Shown: positions 8,702 to 19,001, counted from the stretch's first letter. The stretch: 64,000 nucleotides of DNA from Atopobium sp. oral taxon 416 (GCF_018128285.1 NZ_CP072380.1:1984001-2048000), one strand, 5' to 3'. Numbers and translations: made by a program. The notes: generated from the letters alone by a model not told the origin.

Positions 8702-11167
8702 TTAGCTTCTCACTTCGCCGTGGACCGCACGCGTGACCTTCTTGATTAGGCGCGCATGCGCCTTCTCGACTTCTTCTGAAGTGAGGGTACGATCCTTTGC
8801 ACGATAGGTCAGTGAGAATGCCATGCTCTTCTTGCCCGCGCCTAAACGCTCCGGGTCCCGAAAGACATCGAAGAGTCTCACGTCACTCAGATACTTGCCG
8901 CCGGCAGACTGAATGCGCTGCTCGAGCATCTCTGCAGTGATCGACTCGTCCACCACAATCGCCAGGTCGACACTGACGCCCGGCAGTGATGGGACCTCCT
9001 GGTACGGAAGCTCACGCTTTGCCAGACGCAAAAGGGCTGCCAATGAGAGCTCAAAGGCGACGACGCCCTGATCAACATCGAAGTTCTTGAGGGAGAGCGG
9101 ATGAATGTTGCCGACCCAGCCCAATAGGTCTCCCCCATGTGCATAGACCTCAGCGGCACGGCCCGGCTGCAGCCAGCTGTACTTCTCAGGATCTGCCGGC
9201 TTGAAGCGCACCTTCGTGATGCGCAGCACCTTTAAGAGCTCTTCGACGACGCCTTTGGCATCGAAGAAGGAGAGTCTCGGATACTTCTGGTTCCACTGAT
9301 CGTCATCCCAGGCGCCGGAAAGCACGCCGGCGACGAAGCGCGGCTCCTCAGGCTGTGACTTGTGCTCATTCCCGTAGAAGACGTGCCCGATTTCGTAGAG
9401 TGCCACGTTGTCGACACCGTGCGAGAGGTTGTAAGCGACGCTGCGCAGCAGACCTGGGATAATGGAGCGGCGCATCTGGCTCTGGTCTGCCACAAGCGGG
9501 TTGATGATCTGAACCGGAACTCCACGGCCCCCATCGCTCATATTGAGCTTCTTCAGGTCGTCCGCATCCGCGAAGCAGTAGGTCTGCGTCTCGGAGAGCC
9601 CACAGGCGCGCAGAACCGAACCAATCTTTCTGACGCGCATCTGCTCGGTGGTGAGGCCACCCGCGTGGTTGCGTGCCGCCGGCAGGGTCGCTGGTACCTC
9701 ATCTTCGCCCCACATACGCAGGATTTCCTCGATCAGGTCCGCCTCACGGGTAAGGTCTGGACGGGTGGTCGGAGCGACAACGGTGAAGCTCTTGCCAGGC
9801 TCCTTTTCGGTGACCGTGCAGCCCTCGCGGGTCAGCTTGTCCTGCATAAACTCCGGAGTGATCGTGACGCCGCATAGCTGGTTGACGCGGTCCACACGTA
9901 GGGCGATCGTTGCCGGCTCAAGCGGCACCGGATACTCATCAATGCAGCCCTCACAAACCTCAGCCCCACAGCACTCCTCGAACAGGGCTGCTGCGATGTC
10001 TGAAACGCGCTTGCACTGGTTCGGATCGATCTGGCGCTCGTAGCGGATTGAAGCCTCACTCATCAGATCGAGGTTACGGCTCGTTCTTGAGATGTGGCCT
10101 GCATTGAAGGAAGCGCTCTCGATCAGGACGTCGGTCGTGTTCTCATCGATCTCAGAGTTGAGGCCACCCATCACACCCGCAAGCGCGACCGGTGTCTTTC
10201 CGTCGTCGGTAATTACGATCATGTCGCTCGTGAGTTTGCGGTCGATGTGGTCGAGCGTCGTCACGTGCTCGCCATCCTTGGCAGCACGGATTACGATGTG
10301 GCGCTTGCCATCACGCTCTTTGAACTTGTTCAGGTCAAAGGCATGCAGCGGCTGCCCAGTCAGATACATCACATAGTTCGTCACGTCGACCACGTTGTTG
10401 ATCGTGCGGGAACCTGCAGCCTCAACACGACGTGCGAGCCACTCCGGGGAGGGACCGATCTTCACATTCTTCACGACATGAGCGGTGTAGCGCATGCACA
10501 GCTCAGGATCGTCAATTGTGACATCGACGAGATCAGAGCTCTTCGCTGCAATCTCCCGTTTGATCTTTGGCTCTTCGATATGTGTGTCGTGGTCGAGGAT
10601 CGCGCCAGTCTCGATTGCCATGCCTTCCATTGACAGGCAGTCCGGGCGGTTTGGGGTGATCTCACAGTCGATTACAGTATCGGCGATCCCGTAGTACTCT
10701 GCGAAGTCGACGCCCACTGGCGCGTCCTTCGGGAGAATCATGATGCCGGAGCGATCGGAACCTAAGCCCAGCTCACACTCGGAGCAGTTCATACCGAACG
10801 ACTCGGTGCCTCTAAGCTTTGCCTTCTTGATGTGGACGTCACCGGGTAAGTGAGCCCCGATCATTGCGACGACCACATGGTCGCCCGCCTCGAAGTTCTG
10901 TGCACCGCAAACGATCTGCAGCGGCTTCGGTTTCCCGTTCTCGTCGACGTTCTTCTCCCCCACATCGATGGTGGTGATCCACATGTGGTCAGAGTTGGGG
11001 TGACGCTCCTTCGTGAGGACCTGACCGGTCACGACGTGATCCAGGTTCGCCCCCAAGCGACTGACCGCCTCTACCTCTGTGCCGGTATGGGTATAGCTTT
11101 TGACCAGGTCCTCCGGATCTTCTGGCACATCGACCATACTTGAAAGCCATTCATATGATATGCGCAT
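8702..11167 (-). CDS. pheT: Phenylalanine--tRNA ligase beta subunit
   Basis: This is the 821-residue beta subunit of the alpha2-beta2 enzyme that charges tRNA-Phe in the cytoplasm. A tRNA-binding (EMAP-like) domain covers about residues 40-150 (VTGQVLTKERHPNSDHMW). The B3/B4 editing domain includes NNVVDVTNYVMYLTGQPLHAFD, and the B5 and catalytic-like domains follow. The C-terminal ~95 residues form the ferredoxin-fold anticodon-binding domain (VPSLPGVSVDLAIVVD to the end). The length is normal and no disruption is seen. The ATG at 11167 has a GAGAGGG site upstream. It lies 57 bases after pheS in the same operon, under the T-box at 12312-12600. Confidence 0.97.
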   Translation of the reverse strand: MRISYEWLSSMVDVPEDPEDLVKSYTHTGTEVEAVSRLGANLDHVVTGQVLTKERHPNSDHMWITTIDVGEKNVDENGKPKPLQIVCGAQNFEAGDHVVVAMIGAHLPGDVHIKKAKLRGTESFGMNCSECELGLGSDRSGIMILPKDAPVGVDFAEYYGIADTVIDCEITPNRPDCLSMEGMAIETGAILDHDTHIEEPKIKREIAAKSSDLVDVTIDDPELCMRYTAHVVKNVKIGPSPEWLARRVEAAGSRTINNVVDVTNYVMYLTGQPLHAFDLNKFKERDGKRHIVIRAAKDGEHVTTLDHIDRKLTSDMIVITDDGKTPVALAGVMGGLNSEIDENTTDVLIESASFNAGHISRTSRNLDLMSEASIRYERQIDPNQCKRVSDIAAALFEECCGAEVCEGCIDEYPVPLEPATIALRVDRVNQLCGVTITPEFMQDKLTREGCTVTEKEPGKSFTVVAPTTRPDLTREADLIEEILRMWGEDEVPATLPAARNHAGGLTTEQMRVRKIGSVLRACGLSETQTYCFADADDLKKLNMSDGGRGVPVQIINPLVADQSQMRRSIIPGLLRSVAYNLSHGVDNVALYEIGHVFYGNEHKSQPEEPRFVAGVLSGAWDDDQWNQKYPRLSFFDAKGVVEELLKVLRITKVRFKPADPEKYSWLQPGRAAEVYAHGGDLLGWVGNIHPLSLKNFDVDQGVVAFELSLAALLRLAKRELPYQEVPSLPGVSVDLAIVVDESITAEMLEQRIQSAGGKYLSDVRLFDVFRDPERLGAGKKSMAFSLTYRAKDRTLTSEEVEKAHARLIKKVTRAVHGEVRS

Positions 11168-11224
11168 TGTTTGTATGCCCTCTCTTATTGTTACGCAGGC
11201 GTTCCTAATGGATACGACAATCGA

Positions 11225-12292
11225 TTAGAACTGTTTCAGGAAGCGTTCGTCACCGGTCATCAGCATCCTCAGATCCGGCAGGTTGTAGCGCAGCGCGGCC
11301 ACGCGCTCGACGCCGATGCCGAAAGCGAAGCCGGAGTACTCCTCCGGATCGATGCCCACATACTTGAAGACGTTCGGATCGACCATGCCGCAACCCAAGA
11401 TCTCGAGCCAGCCCGTGTACTTACAGAATCGGCAGCCTTTGCCGCCGCAGACACCGCAGGAGACGTCGACCTCACAGCTCGGCTCCGTGAACGGGAAGAA
11501 GTGAGGACGGTAACGGGTCGCACGGTCCTTACCAAAGATCTCGTGCAGGAAGTAATCGAGTGTGCCCTTGAGGTCCCCAAAGGTGATGCCCTTGTCGACA
11601 ACTAAGCCCTCAACCTGTGTGAACTGCGGCAGGTGGTTCGCATCGGCGGTATCCGGACGAAACACAGTACCCGGGCAGATCATATAGATAGGTGGTTTCT
11701 GCTTCTCCATTACGTGGATCTGGACGCCGGAAGTCTGCGTACGCAACAACACATCGGACTCCCCCAGCACGTGCTGCGTCTTGCCCTCAGGCGCATTGTC
11801 GACCACGTAGAAGGTATCCTTGGAGCTTCTGGAAGGGTGATCCTCCGGAGCGTTCAGCGCGGTGAAGTTGTAGTAGGTGGTCTCCACCAGGGGACCATCC
11901 TCTACGGTGTAGCCCAAGCCGCAGAAGATGTCCTCAATCTCCTCACGAACCTGGGAGATCAGGTGCTCAGAGCCCAGGGTACGTACGCGGCCCGGGAGGG
12001 TCACGTCTATGGACTCCTGGTTGAAGCGCTCCTGCATCACAGTCTTGGAGATCTCGACACGGCGCTTCTCGATCGCGGCGGTCACCTGGGCACGGACCTG
12101 GTTAGCCATCTTGCCCATCGCTGGACGCTCCTCAGGGGGCACCTTTCCCATCATATGCATCAGCTGTGTCAGTCTGCCTTTGCGGCCCAGAACCGAAACC
12201 CGTATTGCTTCCAGCTCGTCAGGTGTCAGCGCTTTGCGCAATCCTTCCTGCACCTGCTTCTCAATCGCTTTGAGGTCATCGCTCATTGCCAT
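11225..12292 (-). CDS. pheS: Phenylalanine--tRNA ligase alpha subunit
   Basis: The alpha subunit carries the class II aminoacyl-tRNA synthetase catalytic core. Residues 1-90 form the N-terminal coiled coil that contacts tRNA. The core shows HPSRSSKDTFYV (motif 2 side), LPQFTQVEGLVVDKG, and the motif 3 stretch GFAFGIGVERVAALRYNLPD. A Cys-rich segment (SCGVCGGKGCRFCKYTGWLEI) is of the kind seen in many bacterial PheS proteins. I chose ATG at 12292 (355 residues) because AAAGGGG stands 8 bases upstream; the frame stays open to 12337 but that stretch belongs to the leader. The gene is followed by pheT and preceded by a T-box leader. Confidence 0.96.
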   Translation of the reverse strand: MAMSDDLKAIEKQVQEGLRKALTPDELEAIRVSVLGRKGRLTQLMHMMGKVPPEERPAMGKMANQVRAQVTAAIEKRRVEISKTVMQERFNQESIDVTLPGRVRTLGSEHLISQVREEIEDIFCGLGYTVEDGPLVETTYYNFTALNAPEDHPSRSSKDTFYVVDNAPEGKTQHVLGESDVLLRTQTSGVQIHVMEKQKPPIYMICPGTVFRPDTADANHLPQFTQVEGLVVDKGITFGDLKGTLDYFLHEIFGKDRATRYRPHFFPFTEPSCEVDVSCGVCGGKGCRFCKYTGWLEILGCGMVDPNVFKYVGIDPEEYSGFAFGIGVERVAALRYNLPDLRMLMTGDERFLKQF

Positions 12293-12311
12293 GCCCAAAA
12301 CCCCTTTCGAC

Positions 12312-12350
12312 AAAAAAATAACCGCCCTCAAGCACAAAGCCCAAGGACGG
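12312..12350 (-). terminator. T-box attenuator terminator
   Basis: A GC-rich hairpin (CCGTCCTTGGGC with GCTTGAGGGCGG) is followed by TTATTTTTTT, 20 bases before the pheS start. This is the terminator arm that competes with the T-box antiterminator. Confidence 0.85.
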
Positions 12351-12600
12351 ATGAATTCCGCGGTACCACCTTGATTGACACATCACAACTCACGTCGCGA
12401 GCGTCCACTCGTTGAGTCCCGTGCCGTGGGACGTACGGCTTCCCTACTGAAAGAAGCGTTCCCTCTTTCCCGTTCAGGTCGCGGCTGGTGAAGTGAACGT
12501 TGCCTTCCTTACTCGCACAGGAGCCTCTCAGCCACGAGCTCCCTCTCTGTTACCGGTAAAACGCGAAAAGACAAACCCTCTCCGTCAAAGCCAAAGAACA
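12312..12600 (-). promoter_or_regulatory. T-box leader of pheST
   Basis: On the minus strand upstream of pheS the 14-base T-box AAGGTGGTACCGCG is present at 12359-12372, preceded by about 220 bases of paired leader. Uncharged tRNA pairs with such leaders and stabilises an antiterminator, so pheST would be expressed when phenylalanyl-tRNA is scarce. The specifier loop was not resolved by eye; tRNA-Phe is inferred from the downstream genes. Confidence 0.92.
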
Positions 12601-12689
12601 GCTTAGCACAGATATTTGCCCTCTGAGGAGACAAATGAAATCAAAATCCCCCTCCTGCAACGTATTGATAATCCAGCTGTCGCCTAATC

Positions 12690-13140
12690 GTCTGAGCTAG
12701 GCCTCTATCCTCAGCAGTTACGGTATCCAAGCGTATTCGGGAAAGACATTGTCCGGTCAAGGACCATCGCTGCTCTCTAGAGCCTGTCTTTGGGCGGATC
12801 CATCATAGCTGAGAAGAGATCGAGCTAGCCTGTAAGGCTAGAGCTGCTGAAAACCGGTGTGGACATCGAAGACAAGCCTCAAGAGGAAGCAGAGCCGCTC
12901 CACCTTCCAGAGCGGGTTTCCACTGTCGGCAAGCTTCTTGATGATGCAAGAGTCGCAGGCCTCACTTGTAAGGTCGAGCTTCCTCACGACGGCGCTACAG
13001 GAGTACTTCCTGTCGTTGACGAGGGCGAGGCTCTGCGTGAGAGTAGAGCAATACTCGACTTGCCCTGTCTTAAGCCATGCAGAAGACCGACGGGCCCTCC
13101 GTCTTGCTCCTTACAAGCGAGGGCGATGTGAGCCGTAATC
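12690..13140 (-). pseudogene. IS1595-like transposase C-terminal fragment
   Basis: Minus-strand reading in shifting frames gives TAHIALACKEQDGG near 13110 and, near 12700-12790, LDLFSAMMDPPKDRL followed by RAAMVLDRTMSFPNTLGYRN. This is the C-terminal pattern of zinc-ribbon DDE transposases of the IS1595 type; the same pattern is seen at 21955-22200. The right side is cut by an IS30 fragment. The bases 12601-12690 hold nothing recognised. Confidence 0.55.
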
Positions 13141-13152
13141 TTTTGGTGGGGC

Positions 13153-13645
13153 GAATTAGCATTTTGAGTGCAACAGGATAGCGCCAGGCAGAGGTCGTGG
13201 TGCACTCCCAAAGGCTGCGATGTTGGTTGTATAAGCCATCATCGAACGTCGAGGGGAAATGCACCACTACACTCATCTTAGCGCCGCTGAGCGCAACAAG
13301 ATCGCGAAGATGTACATCAGGTACTACTCACCCAGCAGCATCGCAAAGGCATCAGACAAAAGACAGCTCCAACGTGAGCCGCAAGCTTGAAAGGAACAGC
13401 CCACAGGAGAGACTATGGTGCCTGCGTGGCTCCAAAGGAGGGCAAGTGCGCACCGCGATGCCTGCAGGGCACGCAAGAGGCTGGCTGCACAGGTAAGGTC
13501 GCTTCATCGTGGATGAGCATTGGTCATCCGAGCAGGTGGCAGGCAGGATCTTGGCGTCGTGAGCTTTGCGGCCATCTTCCGTACGCGACTTTGGCGCCCT
13601 GGACTCTCCCCGCACCCAACCAAACGAGCGACTGGAAGGGGAAGC
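13153..13645 (+). mobile_element. IS30-family element, 5' fragment
   Basis: The left end (ATTAGCATTTTGAGTGCAAC) and about 480 bases that follow are nearly identical to the reverse complement of 55650-56140. The reading around 13260-13350 is HYTHLSAAERNKIAKMYIRYY with SSIAKAS, the helix-turn-helix N-terminus of IS30 transposases. After about 13640 the similarity stops and the HAD pseudogene begins, so the 3' half is missing. Confidence 0.75.
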
Positions 13646-13649
13646 GCCC

Positions 13650-14226
13650 ACAAAAAGCCGATAAAGGCCACATCAAAATCAAGGTCGCTGTAGTGCATAT
13701 TAAGCAGATTGGTAAACTCTCTGATCCGGTTCTGATCGACATCCAAGAAAACGTTGGCCTTCATGATCCGTTCCCTCGGTAGGTGCGTCTTCTCTACCGC
13801 ACAGCGCACATAGGTGGGGAACTTTTTCGCTACGGTCGCGTGCATCCCACAGATCAGATAGAGCTGATCGTCGACAAAACACAGAAGACCTGCATGCAGG
13901 ATATCCACCAGGTACCTCTACAGCTCAATCAGCGCGTCACAGTTGAAGTATTCGTGATGGATCAACGTGTCGTTCAGATACACTTCCAATCCGTTGCTGG
14001 CCACCGCCGCCGCGGTACAGGCCGTATCGCCTCCGAATATGGAAGGGATTCAGCAGCGCTCACGACCGCTGACAGGGCCAATCGGGATATGGGCGTTAAG
14101 TACCTTGTGAAAAGCCATACGAGTCCGTTCCGAAACCTGATGGGCGCCCCAGAGTAGGATCGTCTGATCTATATCGGAAAGTATGAGTTTGCAGCTGTGT
14201 CCGTTCATTGTCGTTTGGCTTTCCAT
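13650..14226 (-). pseudogene. HAD-superfamily (Cof-type) hydrolase, truncated and interrupted
   Basis: From the ATG at 14226 the minus strand reads a normal Cof-type start: KLILSDIDQTILLWG carries the DxDxT nucleophile motif, and SERTRMAFHKVL with PIGPVSGR follow as in sugar phosphatases of this family. A TGA interrupts the frame near 14056 and a TAG near 13920; between and after them AVASNGLEVYLNDTLIHHEY and ANVFLDVDQNRIREF remain readable. The 3' part is lost at the IS30 junction near 13650. It is divergent from the iminopeptidase gene. Two substitution-type stops plus truncation mean it is non-functional. Confidence 0.8.
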
Positions 14227-14326
14227 ACTTCACCTGCCTCCCTATGAGCCAGATCCGATGTTGTCTATCCTAGAGTATACCGCTTTGGTTCTTATCACCG
14301 CTAAACCTCAAGGGATGGTCAAACTC

Positions 14327-15229
14327 ATGCACCTACATACTGGATATATGCCTTACCTCGGGCATCAGACCTACTACCGCGTTGTGGAGCCCAATGCTCC
14401 CGATTCACACCATAAGCCCCTCGTTTTGCTCCACGGAGGGCCTGGCTCCACACACAACTATTTTGAGGTGTTGGATGACTTTGCAGATAAGGATCACCGC
14501 ACACTCGTGATGTATGACCAGATCGGCTGCGGCAACTCCTGGGATGACTCACTCAAAGGGCGCGACGACCTGTGGCGTAACCTCTCCACCTGGACCAACG
14601 AGCTCAAGAGCTTGCGCACCTACCTGAAGCTCGACCACTGCCATCTGCTCGGTCAAAGCTGGGGCGGCATGTTGGAGCTCGAGTATCTGCTCACTCTGAA
14701 ACCTCAAGGCATTAACTCTATCATCCTCTCTTCCACGCTCGCCTCCAGTCCCCTGTGGGGAAAAGAGCACCACCGGTGCCTCAAGTACCTTTCACCACAA
14801 GAACAGGCCGCCGTGATGATAGCTGACCAAACCGGGAACTACGACACCGAAGAGTTCCGCGCCGCAGAGGCCCACTTTATGGACCTCTTCTGCGAAGGAC
14901 CCCTCACCCCGAACTCCCCCGAATGCCTCAGACGCTCCACACGCTCAGGACGAGAAAGCTATCTGGCCACTGAAGGGGACAACGAGATCACCGTGACCGG
15001 TATCTTTAAAAATTGGGACGTGAGCGACCGCCTCGACGAGATCAGAGAGCCCGCCCTCGTTATCTCCGGTACCGATGACCTGTGCACCCCGCTCGTCGCA
15101 AAGCAGATATACGATGGGATCAAAGACTCCGCCTGGGAGCTCTTCGAAGGCTGCCGGCACATGTGTTTCGTGGAGAATACTCCGCACTACGAGGAGGTTC
15201 TGCAGACTTGGCTCGATGCATACGACTAG
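14327..15229 (+). CDS. Proline iminopeptidase-family alpha/beta hydrolase
   Basis: The protein cuts N-terminal residues, typically proline, from peptides in the cytoplasm. It shows the alpha/beta hydrolase landmarks in order: oxyanion motif HGGPGSTHNYF near residue 36, nucleophile elbow GQSWGG near 107, the acid Asp in ISGTDDLCTP near 245 and the His in EGCRHMCFVEN near 275. HGGPG and GQSWGG are diagnostic of the S33 peptidase group. The frame is open further upstream, but ATG at 14327 has AAGGGA 11 bases before it and gives 300 residues, the usual length. ATG at 14315 is an alternative. No signal peptide. It stands alone between a HAD pseudogene and an ISL3 remnant. Confidence 0.88.
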   Translation: MHLHTGYMPYLGHQTYYRVVEPNAPDSHHKPLVLLHGGPGSTHNYFEVLDDFADKDHRTLVMYDQIGCGNSWDDSLKGRDDLWRNLSTWTNELKSLRTYLKLDHCHLLGQSWGGMLELEYLLTLKPQGINSIILSSTLASSPLWGKEHHRCLKYLSPQEQAAVMIADQTGNYDTEEFRAAEAHFMDLFCEGPLTPNSPECLRRSTRSGRESYLATEGDNEITVTGIFKNWDVSDRLDEIREPALVISGTDDLCTPLVAKQIYDGIKDSAWELFEGCRHMCFVENTPHYEEVLQTWLDAYD

Positions 15230-15307
15230 TACAGGCCGAATCCAGACATTGCGCACGCCCCAGCATATCTGGCAATCGTAGCACTGAAATATATATGGTT
15301 CAGTCCT

Positions 15308-16892
15308 AATTCCTGTGGGCAGCTCCATCATGCACCGGCCCCGGAAGGCTCCGAGTAGCGCCTGCTGGTATCGAAGATCTCGAGGAAGAAGTACTCGTCG
15401 TTAGGGTAGCCGTAGCCTGCCCTCCTGAGCGTCTTGATCATCTGGTTGGTGCCTTCCACCTTGCCTGAGATGATCCGGTGCCTGGCGTGCGCCACGATGC
15501 CGTCCATGTGCGACTCGACGAGCCTGGCGAACCTTAGCGAAGTGCCTGTCTTTCGTTCCGCGGCAGACCTCCACTATCTGCTCCATCGCATCGCGCATGC
15601 GCTTCTGCTGCCTGTAGCCGTAGGCCCTGGAGAGCATCTCACCTACGATGTCGCAGGCGGCAAGGAGCTCGTTTTGGGCTATGAGGTCCTTGTACCTCTG
15701 GCGGCTTCCGCCCTTGTGGGTGGCCTCCTGCTTTCCGAAGAGGGCGCTTCCCCTTGAGACGATCTTTCCGGCACGTGCATCCTGCTCCTTCCTCTTCCTG
15801 GTGTCCGCACAGGACATGAGGATGTATGTGGAATGCTTGAGGGCACGCGCCGCATCGACATCGCCTTCGTCCTTAAGCCTTGCCTGCTTATCCTTCCTGA
15901 CCTTACAGATGACCTTCTCGTTGAAGTTCTTCACGAGGTGGAAGTGGTCGTAGACGACCGAGAGATGCGGGAACCTCTCCAGGAAGGCCCGCCCGAAGTC
16001 GGCGTTCATGTCGCAGGCGATGGCCTCCACCTTCGACATCCATTCCTCCCCGACGAAGTCGCACAAGTCGTATACGACTTGCTTCTTCTTGGAGTATGCA
16101 AGCCACAGGATATGCCCCATCTTAAGGTCTATGATCACGGTGGCCCAGCGGCGGCAATTATGCAGCTTGAACTTATCTGCGCCCAGGTAGCGTGCCGGCT
16201 TGCGGAGCTTCCTCTCTTTGTTCCCATCCTTCTCCGTGTAGAGCCCAGAGAGCCTCGCCCAGTCGATCTTTTTCACGACATTCCTGTTGAGCCCTGCCGT
16301 GAGCGATACCGCCTTGAGGGTCTGGCCCAAGGCGAGCAGGTCATACACGAATGTCAGGAGCGGCAGCGTGATGCGCTGGCCTAGCGCCCTGGACGGTACC
16401 TCTTCGGTGGACGTCTGCCCGCATTCCCTGCATGCCCATCTTGGGCGGGGATACCTCGATCCTTGCCCTCTCCATCCCGAGGGGCAGGTGCCGAAGCGTG
16501 ATGGGGACCTGCCCGTTGCCCTCCATCGTCCTTCCACAGCAGGGGCAGCATGGAGCTTCCTTGGCAACCATCCTGCCTGGGACAGTGAGGATCTGCACTG
16601 CCCTTTGGCATCTCCTGGTGGATGTCCCGAACTCCTCTGTGCGTTCGCTCTCTTCGGACATGCCTGTCTGCACGAAGCTGTCCAGATGCGAGGGGATCTG
16701 GATGAAGCCAGGAGCGGCAGCCTCATCGGCATGGGAAACGGCGGGCAGCTGGGCTGCCGCGGATGCTACACTTGTCAGCGTGCTCCATCCTTCTTCGGAG
16801 TCTTCTTGTTGCGATGCAAGATTCTAGAGGATGGCCGCTTTTCTGTCTCTGAGGGCGCTACGCCGCTGGCATCCGCCCACAGCTTTTAGGAT
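15308..16892 (-). mobile_element. ISL3-family element, copy 1 (frameshifted)
   Basis: The element is bounded by related ends (CCTGTGGGCAG near 15316 and its reverse, CTGTGGGCG, near 16880). The transposase starts in one frame (16673 to about 16400) with a zinc-finger PCCPCCGRTMEGNGQVP, shifts frame, and then runs well preserved from about 16400 to 15560: RITLPLLTFVYDLLAL, then CDMNADFGRAFLERFPHL, VVYDHFHLVKNFNEKV. It shifts again before the end, where SGKVEGTNQMIKTLRRAGYG is recovered. The enzyme is therefore split by at least two frameshifts. A diverged second copy lies at 48927-50612. Confidence 0.85.
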
Positions 16893-16929
16893 TGAACCAT
16901 TTTTTCTTACGCTCTGTTAGACCACAATT

Positions 16930-18045
16930 GACCTGAGAAGGGCCCAAAAGTGTCCGGACCCCCGTCTACAATGCATGTCGCCAAACAAGGGCATCGAGAA
17001 GCGGAAGGGCCAGACTCAATGATACTGCAGCGCGTAGAAGAGATAGGCATCGCAAAGAAGCGCGAGCTCTCAGAGAAGCTCAAGGCCCTCATCGCTAAGG
17101 AGATGGGCGGGGTCTGTGCTTGCAGGTAAACCCAAGAGGTGCCTAAGATGCGAATCGGCCGACTTCTGCCGCAAGGGGCACGTTTGATATGGCCTCCAAA
17201 GATAGAAGTGCAGGTCGTGCGGAAGGACCTTCTTAGCCAAGACAGAATCCGCCATCTCGGCGTCGAAGCCCTTCGCCACCACAGGGACCACGTATGCAAA
17301 AGGCACCCTTGCAGGCATGACACTTAAGGAGCTTGCCTTTGTCTGCCATGTGGGCCTTAAGGACCTCGTAGGTTCCATGCGCATCAGGCACTTCGAGGTG
17401 ATGCAGGCAGCGCTTCAGTCACCCAGGAGCGCCCATGCCGTCTGTTGTTGCCAGGCAGGCTCTATCTCGGCGAGTCGCTTGCAGGCGACAGGGAAAGGTC
17501 GCATGTGCAGATACCCTAAAGGCACACAGGCCACGGCCATGTTGTGCATTCATGCACAATATCGAACGAGAAGGTCTGCGCAGCGTGTGCCACAGATGAC
17601 CTTAGAGACGAATATGCAACGCTTCACGGGAGGGGAAGGCCCAACGAAAGCTAAAGGTTGCTCTTTCAGGCATCACTGACAGCTCCTAGGCCGTAGCAGA
17701 TAACTATGCAGGATATGTGCGTATCCTTTCCTCACTCGGGATCACGCAGCCTGCGGCCACGTCCAGAGACGGTGAGAGCAGCCTTACCAATACCATGCAG
17801 CGAAGGCTCAGGCAAGTTCTTGCTCCTATTCCATGAGGTGTCGACAAAATGGCTGCAGCACTTGTCTCGCCTGCTTCCTGTGGACAAAGCAGGCGAGGCA
17901 TGCTGCACAGGACAGCAAGGCGATGCTCTCAGGACAGCTTGCAGAAGGCAGCTATGTACACACGAGACGCGCGCTCGTCAATATCAACCCTCTCTGGGAC
18001 TGGTGGGAAGAAAGGGCCGAGGTCAATCGTGGTCTTACCGAGAGT
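16930..18045 (+). pseudogene. IS1595-like zinc-ribbon transposase remnant B
   Basis: On the plus strand the N-terminal zinc ribbon is visible near 17130-17220 (CLRCESADFCRKGHV and CRSCGRTFLAKTES), then TLAGMTLKELAFVCHVGLK near 17305. Near 17850-18000 the typical C-terminal end appears: SKAMLSGQLAEGSYVHTRRALV followed by INPLWDWWEE. Frames change at least four times and stops are frequent. It ends just before the ROK gene on the opposite strand. Confidence 0.6.
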
Positions 18046-18059
18046 TTTCTTATTGCCGA

Positions 18060-19001
18060 TTACCGCTCTTTGTCGAGCGCACACATCGCGGCGCCGTACA
18101 TGCCGGCCTGGTTACCAAGCGTGGCGGGCACGATCTTGATGTCTTTGCAGACCGACAGACAGTGCGCCTGGTAGCGCTGCTTCAGCTCATCCTTAAAGAT
18201 GTCGAAGGAGCCGACCACACCTCCGCCGATTACGAAGCACTCCGGATCCACCACGCAGGCAATGTTTGCCATCGCCCGTGCCAGATACTCGAGCATGCTC
18301 GAGATGGCCCACTTCGCCTGGGGGTCGCCGGCACCCATCGCCTGGAAGACCGCATAGGAGTCGCTTCTGCCGGAGAGCGGGCAGGGCATGGCATTGGCTA
18401 CCTCACAGGCTTGCTTGTACAGCCTGACGATTCCGGAAGCGCTCGCGTACTGCTCGAGGCAGCCTTTACGCCCGCAACCGCAGGTCTCGGTCTCATCCGG
18501 ATTCATCGTCAGATGACCGAGCTCACCGGCGGCGCCCACATGGCCTGCAACCAGCTGTCCGTTGGTGACAATGCCGCCGCCGACACCGGTACCGAGCGTA
18601 AGCATTACGAAATTCTCGTACAGCTTTGCGGCGCCCATCCACATCTCACCCAAGGCAGCCGCGTTTGCGTCATTGATGAAGGCTGTCACTGCCTTCGGGA
18701 AGGCCCCCTTAAGCGCACGTTCGAATCTCGGAGCGTCGAGCTTAATGTTCGGGAAGAATCCCACTTCGCCCTTCGCATTGACCGGGCCAGGGACGTCGAG
18801 TCCTAAGGCTACGATGTCTTCCGGCTTGGCGCCACAGGTGCCGATCAGATCCGTGAGCGCGCTTGTCACATCAGCGAAAGCCGCCTCATTCGTCAGCTCG
18901 TCGGTCGGTATTGATTTTGTTGCCTCAAGGTCACCTTCGAGCGTGAAGATTCCAGCCTTAATGGAGGTTCCCCCAACATCGATACCCAATGCGTAGCCCA
19001 T
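18060..19001 (-). CDS. ROK-family sugar kinase (glucokinase-like)
   Basis: This 313-residue cytoplasmic kinase phosphorylates a hexose, most likely glucose, using ATP. It starts with the ROK phosphate-binding motif GIDVGGTSIKAG and has a catalytic region FINDANAAALGE near residue 105. It also shows TLGTGVGGGIV, the E-L-G-H segment and the zinc motif CGCGRKGC near residue 170, which marks ROK kinases and repressors. No DNA-binding N-terminus is present, which argues for a kinase. I chose ATG at 19001 because AAAGG lies 7 bases before it; the frame is open to 19031. Both flanks are IS remnants, so it is a single-gene unit. The true sugar is unproven. Confidence 0.92.
   Translation of the reverse strand: MGYALGIDVGGTSIKAGIFTLEGDLEATKSIPTDELTNEAAFADVTSALTDLIGTCGAKPEDIVALGLDVPGPVNAKGEVGFFPNIKLDAPRFERALKGAFPKAVTAFINDANAAALGEMWMGAAKLYENFVMLTLGTGVGGGIVTNGQLVAGHVGAAGELGHLTMNPDETETCGCGRKGCLEQYASASGIVRLYKQACEVANAMPCPLSGRSDSYAVFQAMGAGDPQAKWAISSMLEYLARAMANIACVVDPECFVIGGGVVGSFDIFKDELKQRYQAHCLSVCKDIKIVPATLGNQAGMYGAAMCALDKER

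Noticed and set aside
9362-12415. Several long plus-strand frames opposite pheT and pheS (for example 9362-9877, 10094-10633, 11633-12415)
   Set aside because: They are mirror frames of strongly conserved genes, lack ribosome sites and show no family resemblance.
15401-16732. Reading the 443-codon minus frame of ISL3 copy 1 as an intact transposase
   Set aside because: Its first ~110 residues and last ~40 residues are out-of-frame sequence; the real zinc finger and C-terminus lie in other frames.
17706-18806. A 366-codon plus-strand frame across the ROK gene
   Set aside because: Most of it is antisense to the ROK kinase, whose motifs are unmistakable on the minus strand.
18060-19001. ROK repressor rather than kinase
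   Set aside because: There is no N-terminal helix-turn-helix; the protein starts directly with the ATP-binding motif.
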